DNA of 64,000 nt from Hyphomicrobium sp. MC1 (lineage in GTDB: Bacteria > Pseudomonadota > Alphaproteobacteria > Rhizobiales > Hyphomicrobiaceae): contig NC_015717.1 in assembly GCF_000253295.1 (NCBI RefSeq), positions 2,914,001 through 2,978,000 on the forward strand, read 5' to 3'. Numbering within the stretch: the stretch's first letter is position 1; every line of letters starts with the position of its first letter. The notes under the pieces are model-generated. The model worked only from the letters and a program-made list of their open reading frames with translations, had not been told where the DNA came from and ran no database searches. Positions 33,203 through 41,625 of this stretch are shown piece after piece. The translations under genes were made by a program, and so were the position numbers.

Positions 33203-34234
33203 TTAGCTGACGAGTTCGGTTGCACGCATGTGGAAGTCATCGACCGCGCTCCGATACCGCGCGATAGCGCTTGGATCCGCGATCTTCAGGCGCGGATAGA
33301 CGAAGTAGGCCAGCAGGGCCTTCTCGGTATGGAGCCGATTTTCAGATTGGTCGTAGATAATCGACTGAGGTCCATCCATGACGGCATCTGTCACCTCGAC
33401 ACCACGTGATGCCGGCAAACAGTGCATGAACTTGGCGTGCGCGGGCGCACGCGCGAGCAGGCTCTCGTTGACCTGATACTTCGGCATGAAAGCCCGTTCG
33501 CGATCAGGAATTTCAGCTTCCTGTCCGATCCACCACCAGAGATCCGTATAGATGAAGTCGGCGTCTTTAACCGCTGCATTAACGTCATCTGTAACAGTAA
33601 GGGTGCCGCCGGACTTCGCGATATTGGCGCGGGCGATATCCTGCCAGGCCTTCGGGGCCTGATAACGCACAGGTGCAGCGTGCGTGAAATGCATGCCCAT
33701 CTGCGTGCAAATCATCATCAGCGAGGAGCAAACGTTGGTCGCATCACCGACGAACGTCACATGGACGTCGGTCAGCGACTTATCCGGAAGCTTGTGCTCC
33801 ATCATCGTGAAGACGTCACATACGACCTGGGTCGGATGGTTGTAATCCGTCAAGCCATTCATGACCGGCACAGTCGAATTTGCCACGAGATCGAGAACCG
33901 TCTTGTGCTTGAGCGTTCGCGCTTCAATCACGTCGACCATACGACTGATCACCTCTGCCGTATCGCGAATGCTCTCGCGCTTGCCGAGATGAATCTCTCC
34001 CGGTCTCAAATAGAGAGCGTGACCACCAAGCTTGGTCATCGCGACTTCGAACGAAACACGCGTGCGTGTCGAAGGCTCTTCGAAGATCATGCCCAGCGAC
34101 GCACCTTGAAGGAGCCGCGGGCATGCGCCTGCCTTGTCAGCTTCCTTAAGAAGGCGGACAAGGTCCATGATCCGCAGCAACTCCTCGCGCGAAAAGTCCT
34201 GCGTGTCGATGAAGTGTCTTAAAGCTGCAGCCAT
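33203..34234 (-). CDS. aguB: Putrescine carbamoyltransferase
   Basis: A 343-residue transcarbamylase that splits N-carbamoylputrescine with phosphate into putrescine and carbamoyl phosphate. The carbamoyl-phosphate loop is EPSTRTRVSFE, with HPTQVVCD and MHCLPASRGVEVTD. The SMG ornithine-binding loop of ornithine carbamoyltransferase is missing: the region reads YTDLWWWIGQEAE, which favours putrescine. A C-terminal helix extension is also PTC-like. It is first in the operon, with an FNR/FixK box centred 61 bp upstream. Confidence 0.88.
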   Translation of the reverse strand: MAAALRHFIDTQDFSREELLRIMDLVRLLKEADKAGACPRLLQGASLGMIFEEPSTRTRVSFEVAMTKLGGHALYLRPGEIHLGKRESIRDTAEVISRMVDVIEARTLKHKTVLDLVANSTVPVMNGLTDYNHPTQVVCDVFTMMEHKLPDKSLTDVHVTFVGDATNVCSSLMMICTQMGMHFTHAAPVRYQAPKAWQDIARANIAKSGGTLTVTDDVNAAVKDADFIYTDLWWWIGQEAEIPDRERAFMPKYQVNESLLARAPAHAKFMHCLPASRGVEVTDAVMDGPQSIIYDQSENRLHTEKALLAYFVYPRLKIADPSAIARYRSAVDDFHMRATELVS

Positions 34235-34786
34235 CTGTCGTCTCCGTTGAGCTCATCGGAGTTTTGGTTGCTCACGCTCTCTTCGGCCTTGATGGAGGTC
34301 AACGTTCAGTCGAACGGATGCGGTCGAGGCGCGTCTCATTACGACCCGGAATTTAACGATGACGCGGCAGCCCCCCGGGTCCAATCACCGGCATTAGGTG
34401 CTTTGCTTTCCCGGCCGAAGAATTGGCGGCATGCGATCAGGAATTCATCAAGACAATCAATTGAGAAACAAAAGAGAAGACAGTTCCTCGGCGCGGTCTC
34501 TATAATATTGGGAGACGGGGGACACTTGGCAGCTAACAAGCAAACCAAGGAGTCCGTATCATGCAGTCTCTCCTCGCGGCCGCTTCGCCGGTAAATTCTT
34601 CTGTCTTTCGTAGCGACGCCATCTATTGCAGACGATTAAATGTCGGCAAGCGCGCGTCATATGCTGGGCGATGGCGCCATTAAACATTTCATGTGCTGCT
34701 TATGATCCAACGGTCGGTGCGCATTTTTGGCGCTACTCATGGATCAGCATTTCCCGTTCCTTGTTCGATAGATTGAGAGGTTCGTC
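34235..34786. other. Divergent intergenic region between the agu operon and hdeD
   Basis: It contains the FNR/FixK box at 34289-34302 for the leftward operon and must carry the hdeD promoter. An open frame at 34247-34594 has no family likeness and is not called. No other structure stands out. Confidence 0.5.
34289..34302. promoter_or_regulatory. FNR/FixK-type box for the aguBDAC operon
   Basis: TTGATGGAGGTCAA fits TTGAY-N4-RTCAA and is centred about 61 bp before the aguB start, the same geometry as at the other boxes. It implies induction of agmatine catabolism at low oxygen. Confidence 0.75.
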
Positions 34787-35356
34787 ATGACCGCCAGTCC
34801 TGTTTCTGCAAGACCTACAGAGGCCTCGGACCCCAGTTGGTGGGGCGCTATTCTGGTCGGAGCCATTTTCGTCTTCGCTGGCATCTTCGTCCTCGGAGAT
34901 GTCGTCGCTGCGACGGTAATCAGTACGATGCTCATTGGCGTATTGCTGCTGGTGGCGGGCATATCGGAAATATTTCAAGCGTTTTCGACACAGCATTGGC
35001 GCGGCTTCATGCTGAGATTGCTTGTCGGCTTTCTCTACGGCGTTTGCGGAATAATGCTAATCACGGATCCTGCACGCGCTTCGGTTATCCTGACCTTAGT
35101 CTTCGCGCTATCTCTGATTGCCTCGGGATGCGTTCGGATCGTCCAGTCGTTTCAGTACTGGGCTTTGTTCGGCCCACTCCTGCTGATTTCCGGGATCATT
35201 GGCATCGTGGCGGGCCTCGTCATTCTCGCCAAATGGCCATTCAGCGGCCTATGGGTCCTGGGACTTCTGGTCGGCATCGATCTCCTGTCTCATGGCATTT
35301 GGTGGATCTTCTTCGGAAGCAGGGTGCGCCAGGAGAACAGCGCCGCACTCGGTTGA
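34787..35356 (+). CDS. hdeD: HdeD-family membrane protein
   Basis: A 189-residue inner-membrane protein with six helices and the DUF308/HdeD pattern (GAIFVFAGIFVLGDVVAATVIS, LVGFLYGVCGIMLITDPARA). E. coli HdeD contributes to acid resistance at high cell density. Divergent placement next to the ammonia-producing agmatine pathway fits an acid-stress theme, though the link is inference. A strong terminator follows the gene. Confidence 0.87.
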   Translation: MTASPVSARPTEASDPSWWGAILVGAIFVFAGIFVLGDVVAATVISTMLIGVLLLVAGISEIFQAFSTQHWRGFMLRLLVGFLYGVCGIMLITDPARASVILTLVFALSLIASGCVRIVQSFQYWALFGPLLLISGIIGIVAGLVILAKWPFSGLWVLGLLVGIDLLSHGIWWIFFGSRVRQENSAALG

Positions 35357-35382
35357 CGAACGCTGCGCGGACGGCGGCATTT

Positions 35383-35434
35383 GGCACCCCGGGGCGAAGG
35401 CTCGCATGGAGCCTTCTTCTGGGGCGCCTTTTTA
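35383..35434 (+). terminator. Rho-independent terminator after hdeD
   Basis: A long hairpin with perfect inner stem GAAGGCTC/GAGCCTTC and an imperfect outer stem GGCACCCC/GGGGCGCC is followed by TTTTT. It directs termination rightward, isolating hdeD from the metallophosphoesterase gene. Confidence 0.8.
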
Positions 35435-35580
35435 TCGTTTATTCTGTAGCGACCACAATCAGTCGATCCCTATCTCTGAGAGAGGGAGGATAGCACGGAC
35501 GCCGGAGCTGACACTTCGGCCTGCTTGCCTTAAGTGTTGCAAGTCTCGTGGCTTTGCCACCTTGTCAGAAAGAAGCGACC

Positions 35581-37419
35581 ATGCAGTCGATCATCGACCC
35601 GCGGAACGGCGACGCCGAAGACGACGGATCGAGCACGAAACGACGAACATTGTTATCCCTTGCCGGAACGCTTCTCTCGGAAATCAGTTTGCCAAAGTTA
35701 CTTGCGGCCTGGATCGCGTTGGTCGTCGTTCCTGCGATCATGCTCGGAGTAGCGCCGGTTCTCGTCTCGATATGGATCGGAACAGTCTCGTCGAAGACGG
35801 CCGCGCTTTATACCGGTCTCTTCGCGCCGATCGCGTTGCTCGCCCTGCTTGCGATCGGATGGTTTGGCGGCAAGCCATTATGGCGATTCGTTGAGACGAA
35901 TTTCTGGTCGCTGAACGCACTCGCGGTTCAGCCGGCTTACGCCGTTGTGCGGGAAGCGGTCCGTCAATTCGCCGAGCGCTTCATGACCGTCGGCACTGAC
36001 CAGCAACGCCGCGGCCGCGTGCGCGCGATGAGCGCTGCTGTAGCAGGCGTCCTGATTTGCGCATTTGCGATCTGGGTCTTTACGCTCGTGTGGCCGCACA
36101 CGAGGTGGACGGGCTCCGTCAGCGATCTTTCATCGCCAACGAGACTGATAGGCATCGCGCTTTGCAACAGCGTCGCCATCGTCATGGCATATCTCGCGGC
36201 TGCGGCATTGACTTGGGGTCTGGCTGATACCCTCATGGCGCAACCGCAGGATTTTTCTCCGGGCCCTGCCTCAGCTTCAGCTTCAGCAAAAAAGCTTTGG
36301 CGCGTCGTGCACCTTTCCGACATTCATACCGTCGGCGAGAGATATGGCTTTCGCATAGAAGGAGGGCGCTCCGGGCCACGCGGCAATAATCGCCTTATGC
36401 AGCTTTTGGCGAAGCTCGACGCCATTCACGCACGGACACCACTCGATTTGATCGTGATCACCGGCGATATCACAGACGCCGGACGCTCGACCGAATGGGC
36501 GGAATTTCTTGATGCCATGACGTACTATCCGCGGCTGTCAGAACTCACCGTGATACTTCCGGGAAATCATGATCTCAATGTCGTCGACAGAGCAAATCCT
36601 GCGCGACTCGATTTGCCTCTCAGTCCCAAGATGCGATTGCGCGAAGTTCGGGCGCTTGCCGCCATAACCGCGGTGCAAGGCAAGCGTGTCCGCATTTTCG
36701 ATAATGAGAGCGATCAGTCCGGCGCGAGCTTGCAAAAGTCGCTTGAGCCTTTGGCAGAGCAAATTGCAGAATTCTCCGATAGCGGCGCCATGCGCCTGTC
36801 GTGGCACCTCGCAAATGTTTGGGCACAAAGCTTTCCGATGATTCTACCGCCACAGACACCGGACGGGCTCGGCGTCATCCTGATGGATTCGAATGCCGAA
36901 ACCCATTTCTCGTTCACGAATGCGCTCGGCCTTGTGACCACCGAGCAAATACATGCCGCCGACAAGGTCTTCGCGCAATTTCCCAATGCCTACTGGATCG
37001 TTGCGCTTCATCATCACGTCGTCGAATATCCCAAAGCCTCGAAGGCGCTTTCGGAGCGGATTGGCACGGCTCTGATCAATGGCAGCTGGTTCGTTCGCCG
37101 GATGCAACGACATGGGAAGAAGATCATCGTCATGCACGGTCATCGTCATATCGATTGGATCGGGCGCTGTGGCGAGCTGACGATTGTCTCTGCTCCGTCT
37201 CCAGTGATGGATGTGACCGACGATAAGGATACTTATTTTTATATCCATACGCTCGGCGTGTGCCCGGATGGGCGTTTCACCCTCTTCACGCCGGAGCGCG
37301 TTGTTCTTTCGGGCGCCCTCAATCCTGCGTCCGAGGCTCCCGCAGCGGCGATGCGCCGAAAAGATCCGCAATCCAATGCGTCGACGAATGAACCTCACAC
37401 AGCGAAAGAAGCACTATGA
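35581..37419 (+). CDS. Membrane-bound metallophosphoesterase
   Basis: A 612-residue protein. Four or so helices fill the first 220 residues. A calcineurin-type phosphoesterase domain follows, with all metal-site motifs: HLSDIHT, VITGDITD, LPGNHDLN, ALHHHVVEYP and VMHGHRHID. The catalytic domain should face the cytoplasm if the N-terminus is inside. The substrate is unknown. The 3' end overlaps the convergent AI-2E-family gene by 101 bp. The start is the ATG at 35581; the ribosome-binding site is poor. Confidence 0.83.
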   Translation: MQSIIDPRNGDAEDDGSSTKRRTLLSLAGTLLSEISLPKLLAAWIALVVVPAIMLGVAPVLVSIWIGTVSSKTAALYTGLFAPIALLALLAIGWFGGKPLWRFVETNFWSLNALAVQPAYAVVREAVRQFAERFMTVGTDQQRRGRVRAMSAAVAGVLICAFAIWVFTLVWPHTRWTGSVSDLSSPTRLIGIALCNSVAIVMAYLAAAALTWGLADTLMAQPQDFSPGPASASASAKKLWRVVHLSDIHTVGERYGFRIEGGRSGPRGNNRLMQLLAKLDAIHARTPLDLIVITGDITDAGRSTEWAEFLDAMTYYPRLSELTVILPGNHDLNVVDRANPARLDLPLSPKMRLREVRALAAITAVQGKRVRIFDNESDQSGASLQKSLEPLAEQIAEFSDSGAMRLSWHLANVWAQSFPMILPPQTPDGLGVILMDSNAETHFSFTNALGLVTTEQIHAADKVFAQFPNAYWIVALHHHVVEYPKASKALSERIGTALINGSWFVRRMQRHGKKIIVMHGHRHIDWIGRCGELTIVSAPSPVMDVTDDKDTYFYIHTLGVCPDGRFTLFTPERVVLSGALNPASEAPAAAMRRKDPQSNASTNEPHTAKEAL

Positions 37420-38389
37420 CGATCGGTACGCCAATGAAGGCTCCAGGAAGCCCCCAGAGGAACGTCCAGAAGAAGACTGAAAATAGGACGATGAAAGGCG
37501 ATATCGACAATGCGTTCCCGACGAACCGCGGTTCCAGATAACTTCCGACCACAAACTGGATGACGTTGAGACACGCGAAAATCGCGACGGCCGCGGGCCA
37601 CGATGCAAATTGCGCGACGGCAAACACGGTCGGAAACATGGTCGCGATAAATGGGCCGATGAAAGGTATGAAGTTCAGAGCGAATGCGATCACACCCCAT
37701 TCGAGCGCCAGCGGCAGCCCCGCAAGCCACGCGAACACCCAAACCAAAAGGCCAGTGATGGCACTCATCTGCGTGCGGACGAGCATATAGCGACGAAGCT
37801 TGGTGGCGGCGTTCGCTCCTCCGGTCAGTAGAACCGTTCCAAGGCTTCCTTGGCGCCACGCGTGAAGTCTTGCGCATGCGTCGTCAACTTCGAGTAATCC
37901 GAGCAGCACATAAATGAAGACGACAATCAGGAAGCTGAGCGCAGTATTGAGGCGTGTTGTGACTTCCTGGGCCAGGCGCAACAATTGATCGCCACGGAAA
38001 TAGCTCGCCCATAGCCCGGCCAACTCGACGCCATGACCTTCCAGCCAGGATGTCAACGAGCCATAGAGAGCCTGCAGGCGGGCTGCGTCGTTCACGATAA
38101 ATTGCCCCACGCGCCCCGCGGCCCAGGCAAGCAACATGGCAAAAGCGACGATCACGATGATGATCGCAGCGGTTGTTATCGCTACGGCGACGAGCCGGGC
38201 CATCCTGGCTTGCAGGAACCGCTGCAACGGCCAGGTGATGGCGATGATGAAGAGCGCGAAAGCGAGCGGCGCGAAGATCGTCTCGGCCACATATAGCGCC
38301 GCGCACGAGAGAATGGCGGCGCACACCCCCAGCATCGCTGCCTGAGTGCGGAAGTTCGTTTGTTGTGAGGGCGGCTGATGAGTATCCAC
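37319..38389 (-). CDS. AI-2E-family (PerM/TqsA) transporter
   Basis: A 356-residue inner-membrane protein with about eight helices, of the family that includes the autoinducer-2 exporter TqsA and Na+/H+ antiporters. Typical parts are the early IFAPLAFALFIIAITWPLQRFL and the late FIPFIGPFIATMFPTVFAV and GLPGAFIGVPIVIVL. It begins with GTG. Its last 33 codons lie on the strand opposite the metallophosphoesterase C-terminus. Substrate cannot be assigned. Confidence 0.82.
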   Translation of the reverse strand: MDTHQPPSQQTNFRTQAAMLGVCAAILSCAALYVAETIFAPLAFALFIIAITWPLQRFLQARMARLVAVAITTAAIIIVIVAFAMLLAWAAGRVGQFIVNDAARLQALYGSLTSWLEGHGVELAGLWASYFRGDQLLRLAQEVTTRLNTALSFLIVVFIYVLLGLLEVDDACARLHAWRQGSLGTVLLTGGANAATKLRRYMLVRTQMSAITGLLVWVFAWLAGLPLALEWGVIAFALNFIPFIGPFIATMFPTVFAVAQFASWPAAVAIFACLNVIQFVVGSYLEPRFVGNALSISPFIVLFSVFFWTFLWGLPGAFIGVPIVIVLLSLCEVHSSTHWIADLFGASPLREPRTQD

Positions 38390-38877
38390 GTCCGTTAGTT
38401 TCAGCCGGGATCCTGGTTGCGGTCAAGGTGCGCTATAAACTGTGCGTCACGCAATCTGCGACGGAGCTATTGCCAACTCCATGCAGATCGAAAGCGCCGG
38501 CTGCATTTACGCTGTTTATTCTTAAAAAACACGAAATGGAAAGACCGTCATTAGGTGAACCTGCATGCTCCGGCTCGCAGAACCGACGCCCGCGACGGCA
38601 TGCACACCTATCATTTTTATCCGCGCCTGCTCGCTCTCTCCAAGCAGTCAAATCCGTGCAATAAAATTTGATTGCTCACCATAGATCTGATCGAACCACC
38701 TCGGCGCGTCTCTACCAGCCTCATAAACTTTGCATTTCGACGAGCAGACGTCGCGCGCTAGCGTTGCGTTTTCGACTAATCGCGCATTTCCCGAACCCAT
38801 TTTCGCCACTCTGTCGTCGCGTCGTGTCGGAGGGAGATTGGCAGCGAGAGAGCGCACTCGCAACTGGGGGAAGCGCA
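38390..38877. other. Intergenic region
   Basis: Divergent spacer of about 490 bp. No recognisable gene, box or strong repeat was seen. An open frame reads through 38668-39069 rightward, but only its last part (from 38878) has a ribosome-binding site and a protein-like sequence. Confidence 0.45.
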
Positions 38878-39069
38878 ATGGCAGACGTCTTTTCGGACCT
38901 CCTCATTCTGTTGCTCGGACCACTTATTTCTCTGGCCGTAGCGTGGATCATCGCGATCAAAGCCTTGGCGGCTCGAGATGAGATTTCGCAGGTCGTGGCA
39001 GCCCTAACGCAGCCCAGTGGCGCGGGCGCGCACGCCAAACGGGGGAGCGCGAACAATGAAAAACGCTAA
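38878..39069 (+). CDS. Small single-helix membrane protein upstream of yceI
   Basis: A predicted 63-residue protein starting MADVFSDLLILLLGPLISL. One transmembrane helix spans about residues 5-28, followed by a polar tail. GGGGGAA stands ahead of the ATG. The reading frame overlaps the yceI gene by 14 bases, which favours translational coupling. No family is recognised, and expression is unproven. Confidence 0.55.
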   Translation: MADVFSDLLILLLGPLISLAVAWIIAIKALAARDEISQVVAALTQPSGAGAHAKRGSANNEKR

Positions 39070-39739
39070 GGCAGACAACTGTGCTTGCACTAATTTCAGT
39101 GCGGCAGTCAGCGTGGTCCACCACCGACGAAGTATGCTCAATAAGCGGGCCTCCAGCACACCCGCTTTTTCTCGCGTCGTGCTTGGGGCCGTGCTCGCGA
39201 TCAACCTATTACCGGCTCCGAGCGTGCAAGCAGCGCGTTTCGTATTCGATCAGCGACGCACCGAGGTGCGCTTCATCTACAAGATCGCCTATGCGAAACA
39301 GCGCGGTCGCTTTACCAAGGTTTCCGGCACTCTCGATTACGACGAAGGCAAGCCCGGCAAAAGCAAAATAAAGGCTTCAATCGCTGCCGCGAGCCTTACG
39401 ACAGGGGACGCGCTCATCGACGGCGAATTGAAGGGTGCGAGCTTTTTCAATGCTGCAGCGTCGCCAGTGATCACATTCAAAAGCGTGGGGGTGCATGCTG
39501 GGTCGGCAACCTCAGCGGACGTTGCCGGAGAGGTGACCGTCAATGGCATCACAAAGCCGGTGACGCTGAACGTTACCATTGAACCGCACGATGATCCCGC
39601 GCTCAAATATGACGTCGGTGCGCGCAAATTTCTCGCCAAGACCCGCATTCAGCGCAGCGCATTCAACATGGTGGACTACCAAGCGATGGTCGACGACGAC
39701 GTTGATATCGAAATCGAAGCCATCGCTCGGCCGCGATAG
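39056..39739 (+). CDS. YceI-family periplasmic lipid-binding protein
   Basis: A 227-residue exported protein. A long N-region and hydrophobic stretch (about residues 38-60, ending PSVQA) form the signal peptide. The rest is a YceI lipocalin-like barrel: ARFVFDQRRTEVRFIYKIAYAKQRGRFTKVSGTLDYD, later VTVNGITKPVTLNV. YceI proteins bind isoprenoids or other long lipids. The start has GGGGGAG eight bases upstream and lies inside the preceding small gene. Confidence 0.85.
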   Translation: MKNAKADNCACTNFSAAVSVVHHRRSMLNKRASSTPAFSRVVLGAVLAINLLPAPSVQAARFVFDQRRTEVRFIYKIAYAKQRGRFTKVSGTLDYDEGKPGKSKIKASIAAASLTTGDALIDGELKGASFFNAAASPVITFKSVGVHAGSATSADVAGEVTVNGITKPVTLNVTIEPHDDPALKYDVGARKFLAKTRIQRSAFNMVDYQAMVDDDVDIEIEAIARPR

Positions 39740-39772
39740 CTCCCGCCAATCACCTTTCATCTCATCCACCAC

Positions 39773-39793
39773 GCGCCCCAACTTTTGGGGCGC
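39773..39793. terminator. Hairpin between convergent yceI and porin genes
   Basis: GCGCCCCAA and TTGGGGCGC pair perfectly around a three-base loop. It lies between two converging genes. No T run of note follows on either strand, so termination may be weak. Confidence 0.55.
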
Positions 39794-39817
39794 TATTAGA
39801 TTCCTTTGGAGAGGCGT

Positions 39818-41500
39818 CTAGAATTTCCTGCGGAGCTCCGTGCGGAATCCGAAGTTGTCCTCTCCACCCTCCTGGATCTGATAGGTCGCATCGGCGCGGA
39901 ACAACCACGCTCGGTCGAGCGGAATCTGATAGCGAACACCGAAGCCGTATTGTGGATCCTTTACGCCGATGCCGTCGTTCTCGAATGGCTGCACGGTTGC
40001 CACTTCAAAAACGATCTGCTGGTCGAGATTGAAGAGATATTCGACGCCAAGTGCGCCGCCGAACGTATTTGATGCGGTATCGTCGAGTTTCGGATAGCCC
40101 GTCAGCGCGTCAGTTTCGAAGTTGATACCGACGTTCTTCAATATACCCGCATTGTTGCCATCGACCAGCGGTTCGGGACTGCCGACGCCGACGAAGAAAT
40201 TCGCGTAAGGCAAAAGCGTGCTCGGCAAGGGCGAGATCAGACTGTTTTCCGATATGAAGGCAAAGCCATCACCGCTTCCCCGACCATCGTCTCCAAAGTT
40301 GGCGAACAATCGGGTCGAGTTCGAAATGGTGTTGGCATAGCGCCGACTATAGGCCGCGGTTAGGAAGTGTTGCTCGACGGCCTCCTGACTTCCGTTGCCT
40401 TGAAGGAAGCCATATCCGGCTTCGATATAACCGCCGTACGCATCGATGAAGGTTGTAACGCCAAACAGATTGGCGGCGTGGTTATCGACTTTGCCGTTTC
40501 GATCGATAAGGCTCGCATTATCGACGTTGTCGAAGGCCGCGAAGAAGGTGAGATCGTAGTTTGACAGGCCGAGGGTGGGCGAGTTCTGCGCAGGGATCGT
40601 CACGGCGCCGCCGAGGATTGCATCGTTCGCCCAGATGCCGTTCTGCAGGAACAACGGAAAGAGCCCGACCGTGAACGGCAAATCGAAGCCAGCATATTTC
40701 CCTGTCACGCCCGAATAAATTGACCCAACATCGCCCTCAAAAAACAATGTCTGCGGATCAAAATCGATTTCATCGTTAAACTTCTGATCGCCATCGCCGC
40801 CGCCGAACTCGAAGCGGGTGAATTTCGCATTCCCATCCTGAAACGGCGTAAAGAACGCATGGATTCGCTCAGTCGCAGTGATCTTGAAATCGACGTCGAG
40901 GTTCAACCGGGTTGCGACTTGCGCGATATCCTTGCCGTTGTTCTTGTTGTACGCGATCGCCGTTCGCCAATCGCCATAGACGGATAGCCCCGGAAGCAGC
41001 GGATTCAGTTTGCCGAACAGCGTGCTGCTCTCGTCGTATATCCCCGACGTGTACTGCTCACGACCGATTTCCAAAAGCGGGCGTGGTGGCTCGACCGCGG
41101 TTTTGCCGCCATAGATATCCGCCTGCCCTTTGGCATCGTACTTTTTGTTGTATTGCGGATCGGGACGGAAGGCTCCCTTGGTCGATGTCTTTTTCTTGCG
41201 CGGTTTCGCATTCGATGCCGCGGGTGCATTCGCCTTACCGTCGCCCGGGACGTCAGCGCCGAGATATTGCTTCGGAACGATCGTTTCGTTGGGGCGCTTT
41301 ATTTCCGGCTGCCACTCCGACGTTTCTTTTCCGGGCGCCCCCTCGACATCGTCCCGCTCGCGCGCGTCGTTGCGTTCCTCAGCAAGAATCGTCTCTGCAG
41401 GCGAACCTGAGATCATAAGATTGCCGCCCGCGATCAAAGCAGCGATGGCCGTTGCCGTCCCGGCATAAGATCGCAAGTTGCCTTTTACGGCAGAAGTCAT
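39818..41500 (-). CDS. Outer-membrane beta-barrel (porin-like) protein
   Basis: A 560-residue protein. A signal region (about 1-40) is followed by 130 residues of polar, Lys/Pro-rich sequence. From about residue 172 (YGDWRTAIAYNKNNGKDIAQ) it is a beta-strand-rich barrel ending in aromatic phenylalanine (ELRRKF), the outer-membrane assembly signal. It is next to and downstream of the pentaheme cytochrome gene on the same strand (125-bp gap). It is not clearly of MtrB type: no N-terminal CxxC was seen and the barrel part is shorter. It could house or feed a cytochrome, or be an ordinary porin. Confidence 0.75.
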   Translation of the reverse strand: MTSAVKGNLRSYAGTATAIAALIAGGNLMISGSPAETILAEERNDARERDDVEGAPGKETSEWQPEIKRPNETIVPKQYLGADVPGDGKANAPAASNAKPRKKKTSTKGAFRPDPQYNKKYDAKGQADIYGGKTAVEPPRPLLEIGREQYTSGIYDESSTLFGKLNPLLPGLSVYGDWRTAIAYNKNNGKDIAQVATRLNLDVDFKITATERIHAFFTPFQDGNAKFTRFEFGGGDGDQKFNDEIDFDPQTLFFEGDVGSIYSGVTGKYAGFDLPFTVGLFPLFLQNGIWANDAILGGAVTIPAQNSPTLGLSNYDLTFFAAFDNVDNASLIDRNGKVDNHAANLFGVTTFIDAYGGYIEAGYGFLQGNGSQEAVEQHFLTAAYSRRYANTISNSTRLFANFGDDGRGSGDGFAFISENSLISPLPSTLLPYANFFVGVGSPEPLVDGNNAGILKNVGINFETDALTGYPKLDDTASNTFGGALGVEYLFNLDQQIVFEVATVQPFENDGIGVKDPQYGFGVRYQIPLDRAWLFRADATYQIQEGGEDNFGFRTELRRKF

Positions 41501-41625
41501 ACTGAAGCTCCCACTTCATGCCTCCGGCCGGCACTCCACTGCAGGCAAGAGGATTCAGAGAGGCTTCGGACCCGCGTCTTTGGACCATTCCCTCGATCCA
41601 AATCCGAAACGCTCGGTTCTCGGCG

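Noticed and set aside
33203..34234. Ornithine carbamoyltransferase (argF)
   Set aside because: The SMG ornithine loop is missing and the operon holds agmatine deiminase and carbamate kinase, so putrescine carbamoyltransferase fits better.
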